Shown here: positions 19,729 through 30,397 of the stretch, in pieces
Position numbering within the stretch: position 1 is the first letter of the stretch
How the letters are laid out: every line of letters starts with the position of its first letter
Source: Euleptes europaea
Taxonomy: Eukaryota > Chordata > Lepidosauria > Squamata > Sphaerodactylidae
DNA length: 64,000 nt
Reading direction: 5' to 3'
NCBI RefSeq assembly: GCF_029931775.1
Contig: NC_079315.1
Location: 111,658,274 to 111,722,273 of the forward strand
The notes under the pieces: generated by a model
What the model saw: only the letters and a program-made list of their open reading frames with translations
What the model was told of the DNA's origin: nothing
The model's database searches: none
Program-made: the position numbers and the translations under genes

Positions 19729-20514
19729 GGCTCTTCTATTGGCAGAAGAGTCTCTTGAGTCAGAAGGATGCTGCTTGTACTGGGGAAAAGGAGAACAGAT
19801 CTGTTGGATCCAGCTGACAATATTTACTTCTTCTGAGAGAAGAGCCGCATTGGTCTTGGATTTCAGTATGATGCAACAACTCAGCACAAGCCAATGAAGT
19901 GGTGATTATTTGCAATTTGGAAGCGATGGCAGTATGTTTCTCATTGTTGTTGAAAGTCTGCCTAATCATACCGGATCATTTTGCTAGTACATCTTAGGCT
20001 GACCTAGAAGATGAAAAGTCCTACTTTCCCTCACAAGAAAAGGGTAAGCAAGAGTGACTCGCTTGCGTATGATACTGTCATTCTGCTTCTTTGAAAGTTC
20101 TTTCTAAGCACACTGGGCACAGATTTCATTTTCTTACCAAAGCATAAGAGCCCTGACAGCATATAAGTCAAACGTCCTTATCTGCCTGAGCACAGCAGAG
20201 ACATATTTACATCGGTTGGCATCACAGCAATCCAAGATGCAGCTTCAACCTACTCCAGCAACAAGCTATCAGCACGTCCTTGCCACAGCAAAGATTTCAC
20301 ACAGTCCTCATCCCTTTGGTCTCCTGTCTCATCTTTCTCGAGGACGCCTCATCTAAAGTATTCAGTAGCTTCTAACCATACAGTAAGAGTTCGGCCTCCA
20401 ATATGGCAGCCAACATGAACGGAGCTGCAAAAATCACAGGGAAGATGGAAACAGAGTAGTTCAAAATCCAACTCAAAGCAGGGGTTCAAATGTTACACTT
20501 CTGAATTGCAGTCA
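19729..20514. other. Single-copy stretch
   Basis: No gene recognised. 19730-19800 and 21040-21130 share a loosely similar TCTTCTA...CTTGG phrase that I could not assign. Confidence 0.3.
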
Positions 20515-20612
20515 GGGGAAGGGCTGTGGCCCAGTGGTAGAGCATCTGCTTGGCATGCAGAAGTCCGCAGGTTCAATCCCTGGCACTCCCAGTTGAAAGG
20601 ACCTGGTAGTGG
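20515..20612 (+). mobile_element. SINE-B head
   Basis: GGGCTGTGGCCCAGTGGTAG and GCAGGTTCAATCCCTGGC are box A-like and box B-like blocks. It stops at the start of a MITE-A fragment. Confidence 0.85.
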
Positions 20613-20660
20613 GTAGAGTTGCTAACCTCCAGGTACTAGCTGGAGATCTCCCACTATTTG
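20613..20660 (+). mobile_element. MITE-A 5' fragment
   Basis: AGAGTTGCTAACCTCCAGGT onwards for about 48 bp, then truncated. Confidence 0.75.
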
Positions 20661-20818
20661 TGGAACAGGGAGCAATTTCTATTGATTTCTCCTGCCACTG
20701 CACTCATGCATGCACAAACACACCTTGCCCACTAAGCTGTTCCCAGTTCTCAGTGGGCTATAGCAGGAGGAGGAACCAGGAACGTCCCACCCTACAAAAT
20801 CTGCAAATGGTCAGCAAC

Positions 20819-21034
20819 TAGGGTTGCAGGTCCCTCTTCACCACCGGCAGGAGGTTTTTGGGGCAGAGACTGAGGAGGTCAGGGTTTGGGGAAGGGAGGG
20901 ACTTCAATGACATCCCATTCAATGAGTCCCATTGCCAGAGCGGCCATTTGCTCCAGGTGAACTGACCTCTATCGGCAGGAGATCGGTTGTAATAGCAAGA
21001 GATCTCCAACTAGTACCTGGAGGTTGGCAACCCT
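20819..21034 (-). mobile_element. MITE-A, near-perfect TSD
   Basis: Flanks TCAGCAAC (20811-20818) and TCAGCAGC (21035-21042) match at seven of eight positions. Slightly longer than the others because of a small internal duplication near 20905-20930. Confidence 0.9.
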
Positions 21035-21726
21035 ATCAGCAGCTTGTTCCTCTGGAGTAAGAGATTCTTCTACCAGTGAAAGCGCCTCTTGGATCGGAGG
21101 AACACTGCTGGCGGAAGAAGCTCCTTGCCCCGCAAAGAAAGCAGAATATGTCAAACGTTATACAAGGAGGGGGGTAGAACACAACCCAATATATCAGGCA
21201 CCTACTAGTACTGTGCATCGAACAGTACAGCCAAAGGAGTCACTATCTGCAGACTTACTATTGAAGGGAGATTAATGAGAGGAAGTCTGACAGAAATTGA
21301 AAAACAGGCGATGGAGCACTGAGCCAAATGGTGCGGGTGTTGAGGGGTGGGGGATGCCACACTAACGCCTCCGAGAAAAGGGAGATGAAATCTTCTTCTT
21401 TTCATGGTTAGAGATGAAACATTGCAGATACTGGCAGAAGACAATTCCAGTAGTCAAGGTACCACAGCAGGCAATGGAGAGAAAAAGAAAGAAAAAAGAC
21501 TCAAGGGAGATGGGGTTTAACCCCCACCCCCGCCCAAAAAAGCATCAGAATGATGGGAGCAAGGAAGAATGTGGACTAAAGAGAGTGAAAATAAGAATAT
21601 TACTGTTGAATGTTAGGAGGATGCAGAAGTCTGTGACGATAAAACACAAGAAAAGGAGACGCAGGGTAAGCCATGCCTGACTATGTCACTTCTCCAACAT
21701 AATCAGCATATTTTTCCAGAGTCCCC
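21035..21726. other. Single-copy stretch
   Basis: No recognised gene. An 88-codon, Lys-rich open frame at 21414-21680 has no domain and low complexity. Confidence 0.3.
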
Positions 21727-21880
21727 GAGGCACCGTAGAAAGCCCAGAGAGCTGGATTTGGGCCGGGAAGACCTGGGTTGAAATCCCTGCTCAGTTATGA
21801 AGCTCACAGGCTCACCAGCTCTCGGCCTAATTTACTTCACAAGATTGTTACACAGATAAAATGGGGGCCATACCATATAT
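21727..21880 (+). mobile_element. SINE-C, plus strand
   Basis: GGTTGAAATCCCTGCTCAG (box B-like) followed by CTCGGCCTAATTTACTTCAC and AGATAAAATGGGGGCC body blocks. Head eroded. Confidence 0.6.
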
Positions 21881-21984
21881 TCACCCTGGGGGAAGGGAGG
21901 TAAAGCAATAAATATATGAATTTGAAGACGAGAATGAAGCAAAGCAAGCATCGAGCCAAAAATAATAAATTGTGGAACATATAA

Positions 21985-22180
21985 GGTCCAGGTATTGTTG
22001 GAGATCTCCTGCTATTACAACTGATCTCCAGCCGATAGAGATCAGTTCACCTGGAGAAAATGGCCGCTTTGGCAATTGGACTCTATGGCATTGAAGTCCC
22101 TCCCCTCCCCAAACCCCGCCCTTCTCAGGCTTTGCCCCCAAAATCTCCAGGTATTTCCCAACCTGGAGCTGGCAACGCTA
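21985..22180 (+). mobile_element. MITE-A/B hybrid
   Basis: The first two thirds match MITE-A (AGATCTCCTGCTATTACAAC, CTTTGGCAATTGGACTC); the end matches MITE-B (CTCCAGGTATTTCCCAACC). One element carries both diagnostic halves. Confidence 0.8.
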
Positions 22181-22259
22181 GGAACAGCCTCTTATTCTCC
22201 CCCACCCCCACCCACAGCCAACTGTAAGCACAGAAAAGGCCAAGCCAGTTATCAGGGTA

Positions 22260-22506
22260 GGGAAGAAGAAGAAGAAGAAGAAGAAGAAGAGTTGGTTTTT
22301 ATATGCCAACTTTCTCTACCACTTAAGGGAGAATCAAACCAGCTTACAATCTTTTTCCCTCCTCCTCCCCACAACAGACACCCTGTGATGTAGGTGAGGC
22401 TGAGAGACTGGCCCAAGGTCACCCAGCTGGCTTCGTGTGTAGGGGTAGGGAAACACATCCGCTTCACCAGATTAAGCCTCCGCCGCTCATGTGGAGGAGT
22501 GGGGAG
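22260..22506 (-). mobile_element. SINE-A1 with GAA tail, minus strand
   Basis: Nine GAA repeats at 22261-22290, then GTTGGTTTTTATATGCCAAC and the SINE-A body. The tRNA head is cut off at 22506. Confidence 0.85.
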
Positions 22507-22508
22507 AG

Positions 22509-22640
22509 GAATCTTGGGAAATTCCTGGAGATTTAGAGATGGAGCCTGGGGAGGGCAGGGACCTCAGTGAAGTATAATGCCAACCTCCAAAGGAGCCATT
22601 TTCTGCCGGGGAACTGATCTCTGTGGTATGGGGATCAGTT
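22509..22640 (-). mobile_element. MITE-B fragment
   Basis: GGGAAATTCCTGGAGATTTA and GGAGCCTGGGGAGGGCAGG blocks in minus orientation; both ends missing. Confidence 0.7.
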
Positions 22641-22674
22641 GTAATTCACATCCCCAGCCCAAATAAAGGTCGGA

Positions 22675-22792
22675 AAGGTTGCCAGTCTCCAGAAGATCTC
22701 CCACTGTTACAATTGCTCTCCAGACCCTGGAGAAAATGGTGGCTTTGGAGGGTGGACTCTAGGGCCTTCTCAGAAGTGCTTCCAGTTCCATG
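22675..22792 (+). mobile_element. MITE-B 5' part
   Basis: AGGTTGCCAGTCTCCAGAAG to GGCTTTGGAGGGTGGACTC, then lost. Confidence 0.65.
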
Positions 22793-22837
22793 CTCAGGGC
22801 CAGCTAGACAAGCCTAGATCAAGGGTCTCAACGCGTG

Positions 22838-22984
22838 GATGAGAAAGTGGTGCCGGGATTTGTTAGACACTGGGGAACTTTCTGGGAGAAACCAAATCTG
22901 TACAAAAGAGACGGGCTTCACTTGAACCAAAAGGGAGCCAGGCTGCTGGTGATTAATATCAAAAAGGTGGCAGGGCAGCTTTAA
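22838..22984 (+). pseudogene. CR1 ORF1 C-terminal esterase remnant
   Basis: A 48-codon run to a stop reads VPGFVRHWGTFWEKPNLYKR, then DGLHLNQKGARLL. The D-G-x-H-L motif matches the C-terminal Asp-His pair of SGNH-type esterases, a domain known in ORF1 of CR1-like LINEs. The frame stays open upstream to about 22808. The N-terminal part, including the catalytic serine block, is absent. Confidence 0.7.
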
Positions 22985-23099
22985 AACTAATCCAAGGGGG
23001 GAAGCTGACAGGAGATGGGGTGCCGCCGGTTCGGGACAAGTCAGTCCAAAGGGATGATGATGTAAACACTCAGGATGACTGTGAAGAGCAAGAAGAAGA

Positions 23100-23326
23100 A
23101 GAAGAGCAAGTACTTGAAGGGCTGTCATATAGAGGAGGGTGCTGAGTTGTTTTCTGTTGCCCAAGAAGGTCGGACCAGATCCAACGGGTTGCAGTTAAAT
23201 CAAAAGAGTTTCCATCTAGAGTCAGACATTAGGAAGAATTTTCTAACAGCTAGAGCAGTTCCTCAGTGGAACAGTCTTCCTCGGGAGGTGGTGAGCTCTC
23301 CCTCCCTGCAGGTTTTGAAGAAGAGG
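23100..23326 (+). pseudogene. CR1 ORF2 C-terminal remnant next to the ORF1 remnant
   Basis: Reads KYLKGCHIEEGAELFSVAQE, then a DIRKNFLTARAVPQWNSLPREVV block, the canonical CR1 ORF2 end. It lies only ~115 bp after the ORF1 stop, so the endonuclease and reverse transcriptase region (roughly 2.5-3 kb in intact elements) is missing. A GAA-rich stretch at 23085-23106 marks the junction. Followed by a short SINE-A head fragment at 23327-23365. Confidence 0.8.
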
Positions 23327-23365
23327 CCGCTCATGTGGAGGGAGTGGGGAATCGAACATGGACAA

Positions 23366-24233
23366 AATGCACAGAAACTTGCGGGGAGAGCAAGGTGACC
23401 TCTGACGGTTGGGAAAGGCATGCATAATCAGAAGGAAGCCCTGAAGCAGTCGGCGGGGTGACTGCGAGGGAAACAGCTTTGCACAAATGGACACACACAA
23501 GGTATTTGAAGCCTAACAGCAACACTCTCTCCACTAAGTCACCATCCAGAGTTCACTTCCAATCAAAAGGCAGTATGTATGTACTGCCAGAAACTGAGAC
23601 CTGTCACAGAACCACTGCTAATTTTGTAAAGAATAGATGGGGAAAGTCTGCCAGGCTCTCTTTTCACGCAGACCATGTAGGATGAAATGATAGGGTTGGA
23701 CAGAAGATAGTCAGGAAAAAAATCTATTTATAAAGAGAGCCTTTTGTTTCCCTCTGAAATGTCTACTACCCTTTCTGTTTCAAAAAGGACCATGATTTTT
23801 TAAAAAAGGAGGGATGGAAGCACTCTGTATGGTTGTTTATAGCCTTCTACAACATTACTGGCACTGACCCAGTTGAAGAATGTTAGCCCAATTCTCCAAA
23901 CTCAGCTGCATGAAGAAAATGGGGAATCAGCTCTACAAAAGTGTTGGTCTCCTTTCCTTTGTTTAATACCTTTTTGGTCTTATTCAGGATTTCATGACCT
24001 ACCAGTTAGATGGAAGAGCTTGCCACAGGACTCCAGTGGCATCAGAAGAGAAAATGATAACTACCTTCAAAAGTGCCTTGCTATATGGGGCATGAGAGCC
24101 GAGACTGCTATTTGATCAAACACCAGCCCAAATCTGCTAAAGACACGAAGCTAGCGGCAGATTCCTCAGGACTGTGGCCATGATCAAAATCCCTCTTACT
24201 TAGATTGGTCAAGTTTTCATACTGGCTGTTTAT
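23366..24233. other. Single-copy stretch
   Basis: No gene recognised. Short open frames lack known domains. Confidence 0.3.
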
Positions 24234-24257
24234 TAGGGTTGCCACCCTCCAGGTAGT
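24234..24257 (+). mobile_element. MITE-A 5' end, split by the palindrome
   Basis: TAGGGTTGCCACCCTCCAGG then GTAGT; the element resumes at 25201. The last 14 bp are duplicated across the insert. Confidence 0.85.
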
Positions 24258-25200
24258 TAAATCTAAATAATTTGCTACGTATGCTGAATAAACACTAGTT
24301 AAAGAGAAATACAGCACCAGCTCAAAAATCCTTCTTGTGTCACACTCAATTTTATGAATCAAAACAAGATCAGTATTGGTGTACTCTCTGTACAATTACA
24401 AAATGCAAAAGCGTTTCTATCTAATATGCAAACGAATAAATGTCAATCATTGGTTGCCCCACCCATAGAAATCAAAGTCTCTTTGAGTAGAAAATAAGGA
24501 GAGTAGTCCTAATAAAACATTTTCAGATCCAAATCAAAGTCCAGTACCGAGTCCAATTCGACAGTCTCCAATCAAAAACAAGCAGGTTCCGGTGAAATGT
24601 TCAAAAACAAATCCAAATCCAACAAATCCAACACGACACCTCCGGATTTTGTGTTTGTTTCGCCAAGGGAGAGCTTCTTCAGTTGATTATTTCAAATTTC
24701 AAAGGGTACAGCGACCTCAATAATCAGCAGCCATATTGGCTCTTCTTCAAGTTTCATAAGGGTACAATGACCTCAATGACCAGCAGCCACACAGGCTCTT
24801 CTTCAAACCACTAATCAACTGAAGAAGCTCTCCCTTGGCGAAACAAACACAAAATCCGGAGGTGTCGTTTTGGATTTGTTGGATTTGGATTTGTTTTTGA
24901 ACATTTCACCGGAACCTGCTTGTTTTTGATTGGAGGCTGTCGAATTGGACTCGGTACTGGACTTTGATTTGGATCTGAAAATGTTTTATTAGGACTACTC
25001 TCCTTATTTTCTACTCAAAGAGACTTTGATTTCTATGGGTGGGGCAACCAATGATTGACATTTATTCGTTTGCATATTAGATAGAAACGCTTTTGCATTT
25101 TGTAATTGTACAGAGAGTACACCAATATTGATCTTGTTTTGATTCATAAAATTGAGTGTGACACAAGAAGGATTTTTGAGCTGGTGCTGTATTTCTTTTT
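24258..25200. mobile_element. 943-bp insertion, near-perfect palindrome
   Basis: Arms 24301-24689 and 24812-25200 are each 389 bp and reverse-complementary with four mismatches and no gap by my count (about 99%). The 122-bp spacer holds two direct ~58-bp copies ending GCTCTTCTTCAA. A 43-bp single-copy leader (24258-24300) precedes the left arm. The whole is flanked by a 14-bp duplication (24244-24257 and 25201-25214, 13 of 14). Each arm has the CTGAAGAA...GAAAC motif (minus 24657-24682, plus 24819-24844). Inverted or tandem terminal repeats are typical of Penelope-like elements, so PLE-like is my best guess. Confidence 0.7.
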
Positions 25201-25400
25201 AACCTCCAGGTAGTAGCTGTAGATCTCCTGCTATTACAACTGATCTCCAGTCGATAGAGATCAGTTCACCTGGAGAAAAATGGCCGCTTTGGCAATTGGA
25301 CTCTATGGCACTGAATTCACACCCCTCCCCAAACCCTGCTCTCCTCAGGCTCCGCCCCAAAAACCTCCTGCCGGTGGTGAAGAGAGACCTGGCAACCCTA
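25201..25400 (+). mobile_element. MITE-A, remainder
   Basis: Continues at AACCTCCAGGTAGTAGCTG to GACCTGGCAACCCTA, completing the copy begun at 24234. Confidence 0.9.
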
Positions 25401-25404
25401 ATTA

Positions 25405-25592
25405 CTATCGATCTCCAGGTGACCAAGATCAGTTTCCCTGGAGAAAAGGGCTGCTTTGGAAGGTGGACTTTATGGCACTGTATCCTGCTGAGGTCCCTCC
25501 CCTCCCCAACCCCCCCCCACCCCTAGGCTCCAGTCTAGCCCCAAAATCTCCAGGTATTTCCCCAGCCCAGAGCTGGCAAGTTGGCAACCCTA
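25405..25592 (+). mobile_element. MITE-B, 5' truncated
   Basis: Starts in the GATCTCCAGGTGACCAAGAT block and ends GGCAAGTTGGCAACCCTA. It abuts the preceding MITE-A. Confidence 0.8.
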
Positions 25593-25744
25593 CTGCTGCT
25601 TCGAGGAATGGCAGGACACGAATATGAGAAAAACAGGTAAGTGACATGGTGGCCACACCAAACATGTCAGCCTTATGTCACTGCTCCCTCCTGTCTCTTT
25701 ACATCATTATATGGTGTGTTTTTATGTGTTGCTGAACACCACTC

Positions 25745-27482
25745 TAGGGCTGTTGATTCGGTTCGGCCCGAACTGAAAATCAGCCGAATTTCCCCTGATT
25801 CGATGGTTTTTAGTTCGGGAGGAACCGAACTCAAAACTGGCGGGCAACCGGGGGGCCCGAATTCAGCGAGTTCGGGAGTTCGCGAATAAATTCGGCAAAT
25901 TCGGGGCCGTCAGTAAGCAGCATGACCGTCAGTAAGCAGCATTCTCCTCCCCCGGCCAATCGGTGGCCAAGCTGGGTCTTCTTCTGGCCAATCAGTCAGG
26001 ATTGAGTACTGGAGGAATCAGCTGATGTGCGGCCCGGCCAGGGAGAGAGAGAGAGAGAGCGAAATCCTCGTGTGTGTGTGTGGGGGTGCTTGTGCACATT
26101 TGCTCCTTTCTGTGGCTGCAGGGGGCGTATTTTTTGGGGTACAGACACAAAACTTTCAGTGGAGCTTCAGATGAAGCTTCTTAAGATACCCCCCAAGTTT
26201 TGTAAACATTGGGTCAGGGGGTCCCGAGATATGGGCTCCCCCCCTTTTTCTTTCCATGGCTGCAGGGGGCGCATTTTTGGGGGTACAGACCCCAAACTTT
26301 CAGTGGAGCTTCAGATGAAGCTTCTTAAGATACCCAAGTTTTGTAAACATTGGGTCAGGGGGTCTCGAGATATGGGCTCTCCCCCTTTTCCCTCCCCCCT
26401 TTTCCATTTATGTGGCTGCAGGGGGCGCTTTTTTGGGGATACAGCCCCCAAACTTTTAGCATAGCTTCAGACAATTATTCTTAAGATACCACCCAAGTTT
26501 TGTAAAGATGGGTTCAGTGGGGGCAGAAATATCGCCTCCCCCCCTTTTCTCTTTCCGTGGCTGCAGGGGGCGCATTTTTGGGGGTGCAGATCCCAAACTT
26601 TGAGCGGAGTTTCAGACCAGTGTTCTTAAGAGACCCAAGTTTTGTGAACATTGGGTCAGGGGGTTCGAGATATGGGCTTTCCCCTTTCCCCTATTGGGAT
26701 GAATGGATCAGCCGATCCTGTGTGCATCTTCTCCAGAGCAAAACGTCCCGTGCCTAATCGGAATCATCTTGGATTACAAGTCCTCTCCAGCCCCTCCTGA
26801 TGGAACAGAAGACAGCCACAGTAAGACCCCTTTGGGGGCTTTAATCTATAATTTTTCTCCTGTATATGTGTGTGTGTGGGGGGGAAAGCAGAGTCTGTGT
26901 GTGTGTGGGGAGGGAGCAGTTTCTGTGGGTGGGGGGAAAGCCAAAGGGGGCTTTCGTCGGTTCTGCCTGGGGTGTGTGTTCCCCCTCGAGTCTCTCGCTC
27001 CCTGGTTTGAGGGGGGAGGTTTCAGTTGTGTGTCTTCTGGTTTTCCCTGTTGCAAAGGTGTTGTTTTACAAGGTTGTGTTGCTTTGCAAACTGTTGTCGG
27101 GGCTGGGAGCTTTGTGTGTGGGCGGCAAGCTCTGCTGAGAGATGCACATTAAGGGTGGGGGGACCCCTTTCAGGGCCCATATCTCAGCCCCCCCTGACCC
27201 AATCTTTACAAAACTTGGGGAGTCTTTCAATAAACGTCCTTTGAAGCTCTGCTGAAAGTTTGGGACCTCTAACCCCAAAAATGCCTCCCCAGAGCCGCGG
27301 AAAGGCGCGATTGTGTTTTTAATGGCTTTATTCGGCTGAATTTTTTTTCCAAACTTTGAATTCCCGCCGAATTGAACGGATCCGAAGTGGGGGAGTTCGG
27401 ACTTCGGCATATCCCGAATCTAAACGGGCCGAATTCGGCCAAATCTGAACTATACCGAATTTTTTTAAATTCAACAGCCCTA
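25745..27482 (+). mobile_element. 1.74-kb hAT-like element with internal modules
   Basis: Termini TAGGGCTGTTGATTC and AATTCAACAGCCCTA are inverted; the flanks are identical CACCACTC 8-mers (25737-25744, 27483-27490). Subterminal zones are packed with TTCGG/CCGAA motifs. Inside lie four direct modules (about 26111-26250, 26254-26408, 26410-26555, 26556-26697) and one inverted module (27160-27300), each ~145 bp and containing GGCTGCAGGGGGC and ATTGGGTCAGGGGGT. No transposase frame is recognisable, so it is non-autonomous. Confidence 0.85.
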
Positions 27483-27490
27483 CACCACTC

Positions 27491-27697
27491 CATAGCTGGG
27501 GCAGAGCTCAGGATAATGATATAAGGACAATTATTCAGGTGGGGGAGAACACAATGCAGCTATTTTTGAAGTGGCCCCTCATTCCTCACCATGTGGGTTT
27601 CACTCTGTGGTTTCAACCCAAGTCTGTTCTTAGGTCATCTGCTGGAAAAGCCACCAAGTTTCTCCTTACTTCAGCAGGAAGAAACCGTAACTCTGAA
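27491..27697. other. Single-copy stretch
   Basis: No recognised feature. Confidence 0.3.
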
Positions 27698-27895
27698 AAT
27701 CATTTGTGGTGTAGTGGTTAAGAACGGTGGTTTGGAGTGGTGGATTCTGATCTAGATTCCCCACTCCTCCACATGAGCAGCAGAGGCTAATCAGGAGAAC
27801 TGGATTTGTTTCCCCACTCCTACACATGAAGCCAGCTGGGTGTCCTTGGGCTAGTCATAGCTCTCTTAGAGCTCTCTCAGCCCCACTTATCACAC
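27698..27895 (+). mobile_element. SINE-A, 3' truncated
   Basis: TGTGGTGTAGTGGTTAAGAA head through CCAGCTGGGTGTCCTTGGG to CAGCCCCACTTATCACACAG. Confidence 0.85.
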
Positions 27896-28213
27896 AGAGA
27901 GCCAGCGTGGTGTAGTGGTTCAGAGAGGTGGTTTGGAGGGGTGGACTCTAATCTGGAGAACCGGGTTTGATCCCCCACTCCTCCACATGAGCGGCAGACA
28001 CTAATCTGGTGAACAGGGTTGGTTCCCCAACTCCTCCACATGAAGCCAGCTTGGGTGACCTTGGGCTAGTCACAGTTCCCTTACAGCTCTCTCAGCCCCA
28101 CCTACCTCACAGGGTGTCTGTTGTGGGGGGAGGAAAGGTGATTGTGAGCCGGTTTGATTCTCCCTTAAGTGGTAGAGAAAGTCGGCATATAAAAACCAAC
28201 TCTTCTTCTTCTT
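27896..28213 (+). mobile_element. SINE-A1, full length
   Basis: Directly follows the previous copy: head GAGAGCCAGCGTGGTGTAG, box B-like GGTTTGATCCC, tail GTCGGCATATAAAAACCAAC with a CTTCTTCTTC tip. Confidence 0.9.
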
Positions 28214-28599
28214 CTAAAACAAGTCTCATCACTGACGGTGCATATGTGCATGATAATCGTGCTCATTTGTGTTCTATAAAGCAAATACATTTCTTTCCAG
28301 AATTAATTCACCTAACAATCGGCAGCTCATATTACAGTGCCTCAATTTGCAGCAAATGAAGACATTTAACCACTTTAGCTCCTCACCACAGATGACACCA
28401 ACCAGAGGAACTGATGCTTATTCAGCCTTAGGCCATGCAATGCCTTGTGTGCACTTCTGGTTGGTGACTGCTTTATTCAAACACCATAGGGGGCAGCTCT
28501 ACAAAACTTGAGCATTTGTCAAGCCATGAGAAAGGGATTTTCTATAATGCTTAATATTGGTCCATGCAGAATTAATGTCATTGAAAGTCTAAGGGTGAC
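28214..28599. other. Single-copy stretch
   Basis: 28300-28400 is AT-rich with AATTAATTC-type motifs; possibly regulatory, unproven. Confidence 0.3.
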
Positions 28600-28817
28600 T
28601 AGAGCTGCCAACCTCCAGGTGGTGGCGGAGATCTCCTGGGATTACAACTGGTATCCAGGTGACTGAGATCAGTTCACCTGGAGAAAATAGCTGTTTTGGA
28701 AGGTGGACTCCATGGCATTATCCCCCAATGAAATCTCTCCCCTCCTTAAACCTTGCCCTCCTCAGGCTCCATCCCCCGAATCTCCAGGTATTTCCCAACC
28801 CAGAGCTGGAAACCCTA
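28600..28817 (+). mobile_element. MITE-B, full length, near-perfect TSD
   Basis: Flanks AGGGTGAC (28592-28599) and AGGGTGAT (28818-28825) match at seven of eight positions, showing that MITE-B also makes hAT-length duplications. Confidence 0.9.
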
Positions 28818-28900
28818 AGGGTGATCCAGTTACAATGTGGTCTCACAAGGGGAAGATATATGCAAAATATGGCTTCTCTTTTTTAAAGGATGGCTTTTAA

Positions 28901-29108
28901 TAGGGTTGCCAGGTCCCCCTTCGCCACTGGTGGGAGGTTTTTGGGGCGGAGCCTGAGGAGGGCAGGTTTGGGGAGGGGAGGGACTTCGATGCCATAGAGC
29001 CCAATGGCCAAAGTGGCCATTTTCTCCAGGTGAACTGATCTTTATCTGCTGGAGATCAGTTGTAATAGCAGGAGATCTCCAGGTACTACCTGGAGGTTGG
29101 CAATCCTA
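28901..29108 (-). mobile_element. MITE-A, full length
   Basis: 208 bp; flanks GCTTTTAA and GCTTTCGA match at six of eight positions. Confidence 0.9.
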
Positions 29109-30397
29109 GCTTTCGACAAGGAGAAAGCTTTCTTCCCCAAGGTACACGGTCCACACTTTATCCAAAAGATTAAGACCAAAGAAGCCTTAATGCTTTAACT
29201 TTCCCAACACTGGTTGAACAACATTGATTTTTCTTTTCTTTGAGTGATTTCTTGTGTCTGTTTAAAAAAAAAAAAAGCTCTCATTGCTTAAAGACGGACA
29301 CTTTTCTTCTGGAATTGTTCTGAGTTGTTCTTAAAAAAATAATCTTCATTTTGAAAGCTTTGAGGGGGATTTGTTGTTTACAGTTTGGTGAACTATATTC
29401 CAAGACAGAAAAAAGATGTCAGGAGATAATTTTTTTTTTTAAAAAAAAGAAAAGCTGGGAAAGACAAAAAGGGAGAAAGAAGAAAAAGCCAGTGACCTAC
29501 ATCACAATAATTCCCAGTATTAACAACCCCAACTCATTTCAAAACCTTCTCATTTTTTTAAATATGTTCAAGGTACGAATTCAAGTTTAGAGTGAACAGA
29601 AAGAGTCTAGAACCCAGAAGATATGGGGCTTTTGATTCACTTCTCTTTTATTCCTGAACTGAATAGAAATACGGGTTGAGTGCAGAGTAGGTTAGTGGCT
29701 GGCAGCGCACAGAGTTCTCTAGAGAAACCTGATGACCTATAAATGACCTAAATTTGTCATCAATGGGGAGGAACAGAGAAATTCTTCCAGGAGGGCAAGA
29801 AACTGGTGTGAACTAGAAGGGGAAAATGTTGCCAAATGGCTGCCTGCTGTCTTTACATACGTTCTGTTGGCATTGATGTTCGCTCACACAATTGGAGGGC
29901 CCAAGACTATTGGTATATGGAGGAGATCAGGCCCCAAGTCATCAACTATACAGTAAGCCTCCTTTGTAATCCTCCCACAGAATAATCTTGACCATGTTGC
30001 TTGAAATTCACATTTTGCAAAACCCATTACCATTTCCCCAAACCGTGTGGCATTAGCGGGATGTAATATTAATATTCATTCTCTCCCCCCACCCCATCTT
30101 CTTCCTGATAACTTCAGTAACCAAAGCCATTAATATGATAATACGTTGGTAATGAATTTACTATATTCCACATAAATACTACATGGACTAATACAATGAC
30201 TAAACGTAGAAACGCATACATAATTCATCAGCTTTATGTGAGAAAAGGTCTGGCAAAAGCACTTCTTGGCAAATGGGAATACTTTTGAAAAGATGCTATC
30301 CACTTAAAGTTTATTGTTGGAATGAATACTGCTTGCAAATAGCACACCATCCATATTGTTCCAGTCGCTGATGGGTGCATCAGATCAGTGATTTGCT
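29109..30397. other. Single-copy stretch
   Basis: Over 1.2 kb without a recognised repeat or exon. Homopolymer A/T runs at 29265-29276 and 29430-29450. AT-rich 30110-30330 looks enhancer-like at most. Confidence 0.35.

Noticed and set aside
20515-20612. tRNA gene
   Set aside because: Box A-like and box B-like motifs are present but belong to a repeated SINE head; the acceptor stem does not close.
26111-26697. CRISPR-like array
   Set aside because: The repeated units are ~145 bp contiguous modules without short spacers, inside a eukaryotic transposon.
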